From: Lachnospiraceae bacterium
GTDB lineage: Bacteria > Bacillota > Clostridia > Lachnospirales > Lachnospiraceae
DNA: 64,000 nt
Direction of reading: 5' to 3'
Assembly (NCBI GenBank): GCA_024685005.1
Contig: JAIKWF010000113.1
Coordinates: 1 to 64,000 of the forward strand
Shown one piece after another: positions 52,799-60,471 of this stretch. A program made the position numbers and the translations under genes. The notes below the pieces were generated by a model that saw only the letters and a program-made list of their open reading frames with translations, did not search any database and had not been told where the DNA came from. The first letter of the stretch is position 1, and the number at the start of each line of letters is the position of its first letter.

Positions 52799-53248
52799 TT
52801 AACCTGCAATGGCGATGGTCTTTTTGGCAGCTACCTGCTGGGGTTCCTTTTTCGGGATGGAAAGGCACAGAACGCCGTTCTCATATTTTGCCTGGATATC
52901 CTCTTCCGTGATGGCATCACCCACATAGAAGCTGCGCTGCATGGAGCCGCTGTAGCGTTCCTGGCGGATCAGCTTACCGTGTTTGTCTTTATGCTCCTCA
53001 TCCAGTCCTTTGGTAGCGGAAACATTCAGATAACCGTTTTCCAAAGTCAGGCTGATCTCCTCTTTTTTGAAACCGGGAAGATCGATGGAAAGCTGAAAGC
53101 CGTCTTCGCGTTCATGGACATCGGTCTTCATGACCCGTGCGGCATTTTTCCCGTAAAGCTTCTTGTCAATATCCCCGAAGGATCGCATGCCCGGGAAATC
53201 CATCCATTCATCAAATAAATCTTCTCCGAAAACTCTGGGCAGTAACAT
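52799..53248 (-). CDS. Hsp20/alpha-crystallin family small heat-shock protein
   Basis: A 149-residue chaperone. The alpha-crystallin domain (about 38-140) contains MKTDVHEREDGFQLSIDLPG, NGYLNVSA and the terminal strand ENGVLCLSIPKKEP; the tail ends IAIAG with an I-x-I-like motif for oligomer contacts. It holds unfolded proteins in a refoldable state under stress. It is a single-gene unit with ribosome binding site AAGGAGGAATGAC on the minus strand and a CIRCE-overlapped promoter, so it should be repressed by HrcA. Confidence 0.95.
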   Translation of the reverse strand: MLLPRVFGEDLFDEWMDFPGMRSFGDIDKKLYGKNAARVMKTDVHEREDGFQLSIDLPGFKKEEISLTLENGYLNVSATKGLDEEHKDKHGKLIRQERYSGSMQRSFYVGDAITEEDIQAKYENGVLCLSIPKKEPQQVAAKKTIAIAG

Positions 53249-53323
53249 AAGTCATTCCTCCTTCTTTTTACAGCCGGGATTTAGGATCCGGGCTGTTTGG
53301 TGTTTTTTATTTGTTCTATACAC

Positions 53324-53352
53324 GTTATAACACTAGTTGTTAGCACTGTCAA
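53324..53352 (-). promoter_or_regulatory. Sigma-A promoter of the Hsp20 gene
   Basis: On the minus strand: TTGACA (complement of 53347-53352), 17-base spacer, TATAAC (complement of 53324-53329). The -35 lies inside the CIRCE palindrome. Confidence 0.85.
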
Positions 53353-53366
53353 GAGGTGAGTGCTAA
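53340..53366. promoter_or_regulatory. CIRCE element (HrcA operator)
   Basis: TTAGCACTG (53340-53348), nine bases, GAGTGCTAA (53358-53366). It matches the CIRCE consensus TTAGCACTC-N9-GAGTGCTAA with one change in the last base of the left arm. Confidence 0.93.
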
Positions 53367-53413
53367 TTTTTTAAAAATTTTTTCCTTTATCACGATAAAG
53401 TGCGAAAAAACGA

Positions 53414-53442
53414 TTGACAAGGCTCTTTGACAATGGTAGTAT
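53414..53442 (+). promoter_or_regulatory. Promoter of the trp operon
   Basis: TTGACA at 53414-53419, 17-base spacer, TAGTAT at 53437-53442; directly upstream of the T-box leader. Confidence 0.8.
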
Positions 53443-53449
53443 TCATTCA

Positions 53450-53762
53450 AACCGAAGAGAAAGAGTGAGTAAGTAAGACAGACTTTTTCACAGAGAGCCG
53501 CAGGTGGTGGGATTGCGACAGAAAGTGTTTTACCGAATGGGCTTTTGAGGGCGACCGGAAGGCGGCAGATCTTTAGTTTGTCGCATAGTATGGGAGACGG
53601 AGCGGGAATCTCCGTGATCAAAATTCAGCATATGTTAGTATGCGCTAAGTGGGCGGATTGGATCCGTCAAGCAGGGTGGCACCGCAGGAAGTGTTTACAA
53701 AGAAGTATGACATAACCTGTCCCGGCAGTTTTTATCGGAAACTGCGGGATAGGTTTTTTTTG
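53450..53762 (+). ncRNA. T-box riboswitch, tryptophan specific, with terminator
   Basis: The antiterminator core AGGGTGGCACCGC is at 53673-53685, the near-invariant T-box sequence that pairs with the tRNA acceptor end. Stem I is seen as TGCGACA (about 53513-53519) pairing with TGTCGCA (about 53579-53585), and the specifier loop just after it contains TGG at 53591-53593, the Trp codon. The competing terminator is a long stem with left arm 53714-53731 and right arm 53739-53755, followed by an eight-T run. Uncharged tRNA-Trp would favour readthrough into trpEGDCFBA. Confidence 0.92.
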
Positions 53763-53763
53763 T

Positions 53764-53898
53764 TGGTCCTTGGGGGCTTGGGGGCTGGGGGCTGGTCCTT
53801 GGGGACGGGGTTGTAGGGTCATTTTCCCTTCACAAATGACCCTACAACCCCGTCCCCAAGCCCCCCAGCCCCCCAGCCCCAGTCCCCCCCAAGGGCCA
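53764..53898. repeat. Large G-rich/C-rich palindromic element before trpE
   Basis: A 27-bp perfect inverted repeat (53798-53824 with 53834-53860, 9-base loop) is extended on both sides by imperfect complementary G5-rich and C6-rich arms, about 135 bases in all. The outer ends TGGTCCTTGGGGG and CCCCCCAAGGGCCA also match. The G-tracts fit a G-quadruplex motif. It lies between the T-box terminator and the trpE ribosome binding site AAGGAGGAG. It resembles REP/MITE-type palindromes, but I cannot assign a family. Confidence 0.85.
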
Positions 53899-53915
53899 AA
53901 AAGGAGGAGAACACC

Positions 53916-55367
53916 ATGGAATTTGCACCGTCACTTGAGCAGATCAAAGAGCTGGACAAAGCACAGTACACCATTGCACCGATATCCACCAGTCTCTATT
54001 CTGACTTCATTACCCCCATTGAGGCGCTTCGGATCCTGAAGAAGCATTCCACCCACGTGTATATGCTGGAATCCGCCGTGGCGGACGAGACCTGGGGACG
54101 TTACACGTTTCTGGGCTATCAGCCGAAGCTGGCGATTTCCTGCCAGAAGGGGAAAATGCAGATCGGAGAAGAGGAGATCGAAACAGAGGATCCCACAGGG
54201 AAGCTTCGGGAGATCTTATCGGAGTTCAAGAGCCCCCGGTTTTCCCAGTTTCCGCCCTTTACAGGCGGCCTGGTAGGATATTTTTCCTTCGATTACCTAA
54301 AATACAGCGAGCCGGTTCTCCGAGCCCCCGTAAATGATACGGAAGGCTTTCAGGATATGGACCTGATGTTGTTTGACAAGGTGATCGCCTTTGATAACGT
54401 AAAGCAGAAAATCTATCTCATCGGAAATGTAAGGCTTTCCGAGGCTGAGGAAAGTTACCGCCGGGTGACGGAAGAACTAAAAGAGATGGCCCACCTTTTA
54501 CAAACCGGAGAAAAGAGCCGGGACACCACCGGCAGGATCATGGGAGAGTGGAAGCCACTATTTGATAAAGAGCAGTTTTGCGACATGGTGGAAAAAGCCA
54601 AGCATCATATTTATGAAGGGGACATCTTCCAGATCGTTCTTTCCAACCGGATGGAGGCACCCTTTGAAGGCAGTCTTTTTGATACCTACAGAGCCCTTCG
54701 GACCATTAATCCCTCCCCTTATATGTTCTACTTTTCGGGAACGGATGTGGAAGTGGCCGGGGCTTCTCCGGAGACACTGGTACAGCTCCAGGAAGGAATC
54801 CTGCACACCTTCCCGCTGGCGGGCACCAGACCCAGGGGAAAGGACCAGAAGGAAGATGAGCAGCTGAAAAAAGAGCTGTTGGCGGATGAAAAAGAACTGG
54901 CGGAACACCATATGCTGGTGGACCTTGGCAGAAATGATCTGGGAAGGATCAGCCGGTTCGGCTCGGTGAAGGTGGAACGCTTCCGGGATATCCTCCCTTT
55001 TTCCCATGTAATGCACATCGGTTCCACCGTTGCCGGCACCATTCGGGAAGATAAGGATGCCCTGGATGCCATAGAGGCGGTGCTTCCGGCGGGAACCTTA
55101 TCCGGAGCCCCCAAGATCAGGGCCTGTCAGCTCATCGATGCGCTGGAGGACAACAAGCGGGGAATCTACGGCGGCGCCATCGGATATATCGATTTTACCG
55201 GCAATATGGACACCTGCATCGCCATTCGCATCGCCTATAAGAAAAACGGAAAAGTGTTCGTCCGAAGCGGAGCGGGCATTGTGGCGGATTCGGTACCGGA
55301 AAAAGAATATGAAGAGAGCATCAACAAAGCAAAAGCCGTGATCAAGGCATTGGAGACAGAGATATGA
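53916..55367 (+). CDS. trpE: Anthranilate synthase component I
   Basis: A 483-residue chorismate-utilising enzyme, the first step of tryptophan synthesis with TrpG. The N-terminal part holds the YMLESA tryptophan-feedback site (LLES-type) and the C-terminal catalytic domain shows FQIVLSNRME, SPYMFYF, GTRPRGKD, AEHHMLVDLGRNDLG and GAPKIRACQLI. Start ATG 53916 with AAGGAGGAG. It is the first gene of a complete trp operon under the T-box. Confidence 0.97.
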   Translation: MEFAPSLEQIKELDKAQYTIAPISTSLYSDFITPIEALRILKKHSTHVYMLESAVADETWGRYTFLGYQPKLAISCQKGKMQIGEEEIETEDPTGKLREILSEFKSPRFSQFPPFTGGLVGYFSFDYLKYSEPVLRAPVNDTEGFQDMDLMLFDKVIAFDNVKQKIYLIGNVRLSEAEESYRRVTEELKEMAHLLQTGEKSRDTTGRIMGEWKPLFDKEQFCDMVEKAKHHIYEGDIFQIVLSNRMEAPFEGSLFDTYRALRTINPSPYMFYFSGTDVEVAGASPETLVQLQEGILHTFPLAGTRPRGKDQKEDEQLKKELLADEKELAEHHMLVDLGRNDLGRISRFGSVKVERFRDILPFSHVMHIGSTVAGTIREDKDALDAIEAVLPAGTLSGAPKIRACQLIDALEDNKRGIYGGAIGYIDFTGNMDTCIAIRIAYKKNGKVFVRSGAGIVADSVPEKEYEESINKAKAVIKALETEI

Positions 55368-55957
55368 TTTTACTGATAGATAATTACGACAGCTTTTCTT
55401 ACAATCTGTACCAGCTCATAGGAAGCATCGATCCCGGGATCAAGGTCATCCGCAACGATGAGATGACTGTGGAGGAGATCGAAAAACTGCAGCCTTCCTG
55501 CATCATTTTGTCCCCCGGTCCCGGCAAACCTTCGGAGGCGGGAATTTGCGAAGAGGTGGTAAAAAAGTTAGGGGGCATCATTCCCATCATGGGAGTCTGC
55601 CTGGGACATCAGGCCATCTGCGAAGTATACGGGGCAACCGTAACCTATGCCGGGCGTCTGATGCACGGCAAATCCTCCCTTTGCACCATAGATGAAAGCA
55701 GCCCGCTGTTTTATGGTGTGGGAGATAAAAATCGTAAGCTGAAGGTGGCAAGATACCATTCCCTTGCGGCGAAAAAAGAATCCCTGCCCAAAACGCTGAA
55801 GATCATTGCCCAAAGCGATGATGACGGCGAGATCATGGCAGTGCAGCACGAAGTTTTTCCGGTATACGGACTGCAGTTCCATCCGGAATCCATCCTGACT
55901 GATCAGGGAAAAACAATCATTGAAAACTTTTTAAAGGAGGCAAAGAAACATGATTAA
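55364..55957 (+). CDS. trpG: Anthranilate synthase component II (glutamine amidotransferase)
   Basis: A 197-residue class I amidotransferase supplying ammonia to TrpE. It begins [14 protein letters not shown]; the oxyanion motif is SPGPGKP, the nucleophile is C79 in GVCLGHQ, and the His-Glu pair is in LQFHPES. It overlaps trpE by 4 bases and trpD by 8. It may also serve para-aminobenzoate synthesis, as in some Bacillota. Confidence 0.97.
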   Translation: MILLIDNYDSFSYNLYQLIGSIDPGIKVIRNDEMTVEEIEKLQPSCIILSPGPGKPSEAGICEEVVKKLGGIIPIMGVCLGHQAICEVYGATVTYAGRLMHGKSSLCTIDESSPLFYGVGDKNRKLKVARYHSLAAKKESLPKTLKIIAQSDDDGEIMAVQHEVFPVYGLQFHPESILTDQGKTIIENFLKEAKKHD

Positions 55958-56969
55958 GGAAGCAATCGTTAAGATCGTAAGCAAACAGGATCTGACCTAT
56001 GATGAGGCCTATGCTGTCATGAATGAGATCATGAGCGGCGAAACCAGTGCTACCCAGAATGCGGCATTTTTAGCAGCTCTTTCCACCAAAAGCGCTAAGG
56101 CCGAGACCAAAGATGAGATCGCAGGCTGCGCTGCTGCCATGCGGGATCATGCCACCGGCGTTGAGACCGGCATGGAGGTCTTTGAGATCGTAGGAACCGG
56201 CGGCGATAACGCCCACAGCTTTAATATTTCCACCACCTCCGCCCTGATCGCGGCAGCAGGCGGGATGAAGGTGGCAAAACACGGCAACAGGGCAGCTTCC
56301 TCCAAATGCGGCACCGCAGACTGCCTCGAAGCCCTTGGCGTTAATATTGCCCAGGATCCGGACAGATGTGTGGAGCTTTTAAAAGAAGCGGGCATGTGCT
56401 TCTTTTTTGCTCAGAAGTATCACAGCTCCATGAAATATGTGGGTCCCATCCGAAAAGAGCTGGGCTTCCGTACCGTATTTAATATCCTGGGACCTTTGAC
56501 CAACCCGGCAAAGCCACAGCGGATGCTCCTTGGCGTATATGACGAATATCTGGTAGAGCCCCTGGCACAGGTGCTTTCCGATCTGGGCGTAAAGCGTGGC
56601 ATGGTGGTATACGGACAGGACAAGCTGGATGAGATTTCCTTAAGCAGTCCTACCACCGTTTGCGAGCTGAAGGACGGCTGGTACAAGACTTCCGTGATCC
56701 GTCCGGAGGATTTCGGCTTTACCACCTGCAAAAAGGAAGATCTGCAGGGTGGAACCCCGGAGGAAAATGCAGCCATCACCAGAAGCATTTTAAGCGGAGA
56801 AGAAACGGGACCGAAGAGAGATGCAACTCTCATGAATGCGGGCGCAGCACTGTATATCGGTGAAAAGGCAGCTTCCATGCAGGAAGGCATCGAGCTGGCA
56901 AAAGAGCTGATCGCTTCCGGTAAGGCAATGGCAACGCTTGAAAAATTCATAGAAGTCAGCAATCGCTGA
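55950..56969 (+). CDS. trpD: Anthranilate phosphoribosyltransferase
   Basis: A 339-residue enzyme joining anthranilate and PRPP. PRPP-binding motif [17 protein letters not shown] and the [20 protein letters not shown] block (residues about 105-125) are clear, and FFFAQKYH lies at about 150. Ribosome binding site AAAGGAGG inside the trpG end. Full length. Confidence 0.97.
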   Translation: MIKEAIVKIVSKQDLTYDEAYAVMNEIMSGETSATQNAAFLAALSTKSAKAETKDEIAGCAAAMRDHATGVETGMEVFEIVGTGGDNAHSFNISTTSALIAAAGGMKVAKHGNRAASSKCGTADCLEALGVNIAQDPDRCVELLKEAGMCFFFAQKYHSSMKYVGPIRKELGFRTVFNILGPLTNPAKPQRMLLGVYDEYLVEPLAQVLSDLGVKRGMVVYGQDKLDEISLSSPTTVCELKDGWYKTSVIRPEDFGFTTCKKEDLQGGTPEENAAITRSILSGEETGPKRDATLMNAGAALYIGEKAASMQEGIELAKELIASGKAMATLEKFIEVSNR

Positions 56970-56987
56970 TCCGGTGGGAGGATCGTT

Positions 56988-57788
56988 ATGATACTGGATG
57001 AACTGGCAAATGCAACCAGGAAACGGATCGAAGAGCAAAAGCAGACCGTATCCTTTGATCGTGTAAGAGAAGAGGCAGAGCGGATCGCAGCAAAGGAAAA
57101 GGAGAAGGGCTTTACCTTTCCCTTTGAAAGAGCACTGGGTGCGGAAGGCCTGAGCGTGATCAGCGAAGTGAAAAAAGCATCCCCCTCCAAGGGCGTCATC
57201 GCTGAAGAGTTCCCCTATCTTGCCATTGCACGGGAATATGAAAAAAGCGGCGCGGATGCGGTTTCCGTGCTGACGGAGCCTTCCCGATTCCGGGGAGCGG
57301 ACAGTTACTTAAAAGAGATCGCGGCAGATATTTCCATACCCGCCCTTCGCAAAGACTTTACGGTGGATCCCTATATGATCTATCAGGCAAAGATCCTGGG
57401 GGCCTCGGCAGTCCTTCTCATCGCCGCCATCTTAAGTGACAGGGAGCTTTCGGAATATTATGAGATCGCGCAGAGCCTAGGCCTGTCCTGCCTCTTTGAG
57501 GCCCATGATGGCGAGGAAGTAGACAGATGCCTTGGGGCCGGCGCACGGATCCTGGGAGTCAACAACCGGAACCTGAAGGACTTTACCGTGGATTTTCACA
57601 ACAGTATCCGGCTTCGCGACCGGGTGCCGGAGGATGTGATCTTCGTATCTGAAAGCGGCATCGAGAAGCCGGAGGATGTAAAAGAGCTGGTGGCGAACCG
57701 GACGGATGCGGTACTCATCGGGGAGATGCTGATGAGAAGCAGTGACAAAGGAGATCTGATCCGCAGGCTGAAAGCATACGGTGCATAA
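56988..57788 (+). CDS. trpC: Indole-3-glycerol phosphate synthase
   Basis: A 266-residue TIM-barrel enzyme. Signature ISEVKKASPSKGVI with the catalytic lysine, then LRKDFTVDPYMIYQA, GVNNRNLKDFTVD and SESGI. It closes the indole ring of carboxyphenylamino-deoxyribulose phosphate. It is separate from trpF in this genome. Good ribosome binding site GGGAGGATC. Confidence 0.97.
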   Translation: MILDELANATRKRIEEQKQTVSFDRVREEAERIAAKEKEKGFTFPFERALGAEGLSVISEVKKASPSKGVIAEEFPYLAIAREYEKSGADAVSVLTEPSRFRGADSYLKEIAADISIPALRKDFTVDPYMIYQAKILGASAVLLIAAILSDRELSEYYEIAQSLGLSCLFEAHDGEEVDRCLGAGARILGVNNRNLKDFTVDFHNSIRLRDRVPEDVIFVSESGIEKPEDVKELVANRTDAVLIGEMLMRSSDKGDLIRRLKAYGA

Positions 57789-57810
57789 ACACAGATACAG
57801 GTAAGCTGAT

Positions 57811-58431
57811 ATGGAGAAGCATTATCAGGGACCGAAGATCAAGATCTGCGGTCTGACAAGAGAACAGGATATAGAGGCCGTCAATGAGGCAATGCCGGAT
57901 TACATCGGATTTGTTTTCTGGAGAAAAAGTAAGCGATGGCTAACTAAAGAAGATGCCCTCAGGCTTGGGAAAATGCTCAGCCCGGGAATTCAAAAGGTGG
58001 GCGTTTTCGTGGACGAGGAGCCGGAGGTTGTGGCAGCCCTTTTGGAAGAAGGGGTCATCGACCTGGCACAGCTTCATGGCCGGGAAGATGAGGATTATAT
58101 TCAATCCCTTCGCAGTATGACGGCAAAGAAACTGATCAAAGCCTTTACCCCGGAAGCCTTAAATGACCCGGCCCGGATCGAGGGATCTTTGGCGGACATG
58201 ATCCTTCTGGACTCGGGAAAAGGCAGCGGAAAAACCTTTGACTGGAAGATACTGGAAGGTATCCGGAGGCCTTACTTTCTGGCCGGTGGCCTTGGTTTTG
58301 AGAATATGGAAACGGTCCTTTCAAAGCTGCAGCCTTTCGGAGCGGACGTAAGCTCCGGAGTGGAAACAGAGGGCGTAAAGGACAGAGAAAAGATCCTGAG
58401 ATTTGTCAGGATGTGCAGAGAAAGAGGATAA
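57811..58431 (+). CDS. trpF: Phosphoribosylanthranilate isomerase
   Basis: A 206-residue TIM-barrel isomerase: [16 protein letters not shown] with catalytic cysteine, the [12 protein letters not shown] block, the QLHGRED block, [13 protein letters not shown] with catalytic aspartate, and [15 protein letters not shown]. It carries out the step between TrpD and TrpC. It lies 22 bases after trpC. Confidence 0.97.
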   Translation: MEKHYQGPKIKICGLTREQDIEAVNEAMPDYIGFVFWRKSKRWLTKEDALRLGKMLSPGIQKVGVFVDEEPEVVAALLEEGVIDLAQLHGREDEDYIQSLRSMTAKKLIKAFTPEALNDPARIEGSLADMILLDSGKGSGKTFDWKILEGIRRPYFLAGGLGFENMETVLSKLQPFGADVSSGVETEGVKDREKILRFVRMCRERG

Positions 58432-58435
58432 AGAC

Positions 58436-59647
58436 ATGCAGGAGAATACAGGAATGAACCAGACAGAAAAGGGACGTTTCGGACAGTTCGGAGGACAGTA
58501 CATCCCGGAAACATTGATGAATGAGATCCACAAGCTGGAGGAGGCATACGAGCATTACAAAAATGATCCGAAGTTTGTGGCAGAGCTTGATAAGCTTAAC
58601 AGAGAATACGCCGGAAGACCTTCCCTTTTGTACTATGCAGAGAAGATGACAAAGGACCTGGGAGGGGCGAAGATCTACTTAAAGCGTGAAGATTTAAACC
58701 ATACCGGATCCCACAAGATCAACAATGTGCTGGGGCAGGTCCTTCTGGCAAAGAAAATGGGCAAGACCCGGGTCATTGCGGAAACCGGCGCCGGACAGCA
58801 CGGTGTAGCCACCGCCACGGCTGCAGCCCTGATGGATCTGGAGTGCGAGATCTTTATGGGAGAAGAGGATACCCAAAGGCAGGCGCTGAACGTTTTTCGT
58901 ATGGAGCTTTTGGGCGCAAAGGTGCATCCCGTCAAAACAGGTACCAGAGTGCTGAAAGATGCGGTTAACGAAGCCATGCGGGAGTGGACATCCAGAGTAG
59001 ACGATACCCTTTATGTGTTGGGCTCGGTTATGGGACCCCATCCCTTTCCCACCATTGTCAGGGATTTTCAGGCAGTCATCAGTAAGGAAAGCAGGGCCCA
59101 GATCTTAGAAGCGGAAGGAAAGCTCCCTGACGCAGTGGTAGCCTGCGTAGGCGGCGGCAGTAATGCCATCGGGTCCTTTTATGAGTATATCAAGGATGAA
59201 GGCGTGAAACTCATCGGCTGCGAAGCGGCGGGACTGGGGGTGGACAATCCGAAGAATGCAGCCACCATTGCCAACGGTTCCATGGGCATTTTCCATGGGA
59301 TGAAATCCCTGTTCTGCCAGGATGAGTACGGGCAGATCGCACCGGTTTATTCCATATCAGCCGGACTGGATTACCCCGGCATCGGACCGGAGCATGCCTA
59401 TCTTTCTTCCATCGGCAGGGCGCAGTATGTTCCCATCACGGACGAAGAAGCAGTGAAAGCCTTTGAATATCTTTCCAGAACAGAAGGCATTATCCCGGCC
59501 ATTGAAAGCAGCCATGCGGTTGCCCAGGTGATGAAGATCGCACCGAATATGCCAAAGGATGCCGTCATCGTGTGTACCATTTCGGGACGGGGAGATAAGG
59601 ACGTGGCAGCCATCGCCAGATATCGCGGCGTGGAGCTCTACGAATAA
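58436..59647 (+). CDS. trpB: Tryptophan synthase beta chain
   Basis: A 403-residue PLP enzyme joining indole and serine. Key motifs are [34 protein letters not shown] with the PLP lysine, [18 protein letters not shown] and [14 protein letters not shown]. It is the TrpB1 class, which pairs with TrpA. ATG 58436, with AGAGGA at 58424-58429, is chosen over a TTG upstream in the trpF end; ATG 58454 with CAGGAG is also possible. Confidence 0.96.
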   Translation: MQENTGMNQTEKGRFGQFGGQYIPETLMNEIHKLEEAYEHYKNDPKFVAELDKLNREYAGRPSLLYYAEKMTKDLGGAKIYLKREDLNHTGSHKINNVLGQVLLAKKMGKTRVIAETGAGQHGVATATAAALMDLECEIFMGEEDTQRQALNVFRMELLGAKVHPVKTGTRVLKDAVNEAMREWTSRVDDTLYVLGSVMGPHPFPTIVRDFQAVISKESRAQILEAEGKLPDAVVACVGGGSNAIGSFYEYIKDEGVKLIGCEAAGLGVDNPKNAATIANGSMGIFHGMKSLFCQDEYGQIAPVYSISAGLDYPGIGPEHAYLSSIGRAQYVPITDEEAVKAFEYLSRTEGIIPAIESSHAVAQVMKIAPNMPKDAVIVCTISGRGDKDVAAIARYRGVELYE

Positions 59648-59663
59648 GGGGGAGGATAGAAAA

Positions 59664-60440
59664 ATGAGCAGAATCGCAAATGCATTTGCAGATCAGAAAG
59701 CATTTATCGCATTTTTAACAGCGGGGGATCCGGATTATGAAACCAGCCTTCGCAACTTCAGAGCAGTGATCGAAGCAGGGGCAGACCTGATCGAAGTGGG
59801 CATCCCTTTTTCAGATCCCATTGCAGAAGGCCCTGTGATCCAGGAGGCGGATATCAGAGCCTTGGAAAGCGGCATGACCACGGATAAAGTATTTGAACTG
59901 GTAAGGGAACTCAGGAAAGAAACACAGATTCCCATTGTCTTTATGACCTATGCCAATCCCGTTTATCATTACGGTGCGGATACTTTTTTTGAGAAGGCTG
60001 CGGATTGCGGCGCAGACGGGATCATCATTCCCGACTGTCCCTTTGAAGAAAAGGCTGAATTTGAAAAAAGCGCCGCGGACCACGGCATTGATCTGATCTC
60101 CATGATCGCTCCCACCAGTGAGCAGCGGATCAAGGAGATCGCAGGAAGCGCAAAGGGATTTTTGTATGTGGTATCATCTCTGGGCGTTACCGGCGTCAGA
60201 AGCGAGATTACAACGGATCTTTCTTCCATCATGAAACTGATCCGGGAGGCTACGGACATTCCGGCAGCTATCGGATTTGGTATCAGCAGACCGGATCAGG
60301 CACAGAAAATGAGCCGTCTGGCAGACGGCGTCATCGTAGGATCTGCCATGGTCAGGATTGTGGCCAAATACGGCAAAGATGCGCCGGATCAGCTGGCAGA
60401 GTATGTCAGAAGCATGAAGCAGGCTATGGCAGAAGCATAA
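59664..60440 (+). CDS. trpA: Tryptophan synthase alpha chain
   Basis: A 258-residue TIM barrel that splits indole glycerol phosphate to indole. Catalytic residues are in DLIEVGIPFSDPIAEGPVIQ (glutamate and aspartate); phosphate-binding glycine loops GVTGVR and GFGIS follow. ATG 59664 is chosen because GGGGGAGG at 59648-59654 directly precedes it; a longer frame into trpB is not supported. It ends the operon 31 bases before the convergent kinase. Confidence 0.97.
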   Translation: MSRIANAFADQKAFIAFLTAGDPDYETSLRNFRAVIEAGADLIEVGIPFSDPIAEGPVIQEADIRALESGMTTDKVFELVRELRKETQIPIVFMTYANPVYHYGADTFFEKAADCGADGIIIPDCPFEEKAEFEKSAADHGIDLISMIAPTSEQRIKEIAGSAKGFLYVVSSLGVTGVRSEITTDLSSIMKLIREATDIPAAIGFGISRPDQAQKMSRLADGVIVGSAMVRIVAKYGKDAPDQLAEYVRSMKQAMAEA

Positions 60441-60471
60441 CCGGCAATTTTCCTGTCCTGCAAAAAAGCAG

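Noticed and set aside
53770..54039. Short plus-strand ORF of 89 codons over the palindrome and the trpE start
   Set aside because: Composition is Gly then Pro repeats dictated by the palindrome, and the rest is trpE in another frame.
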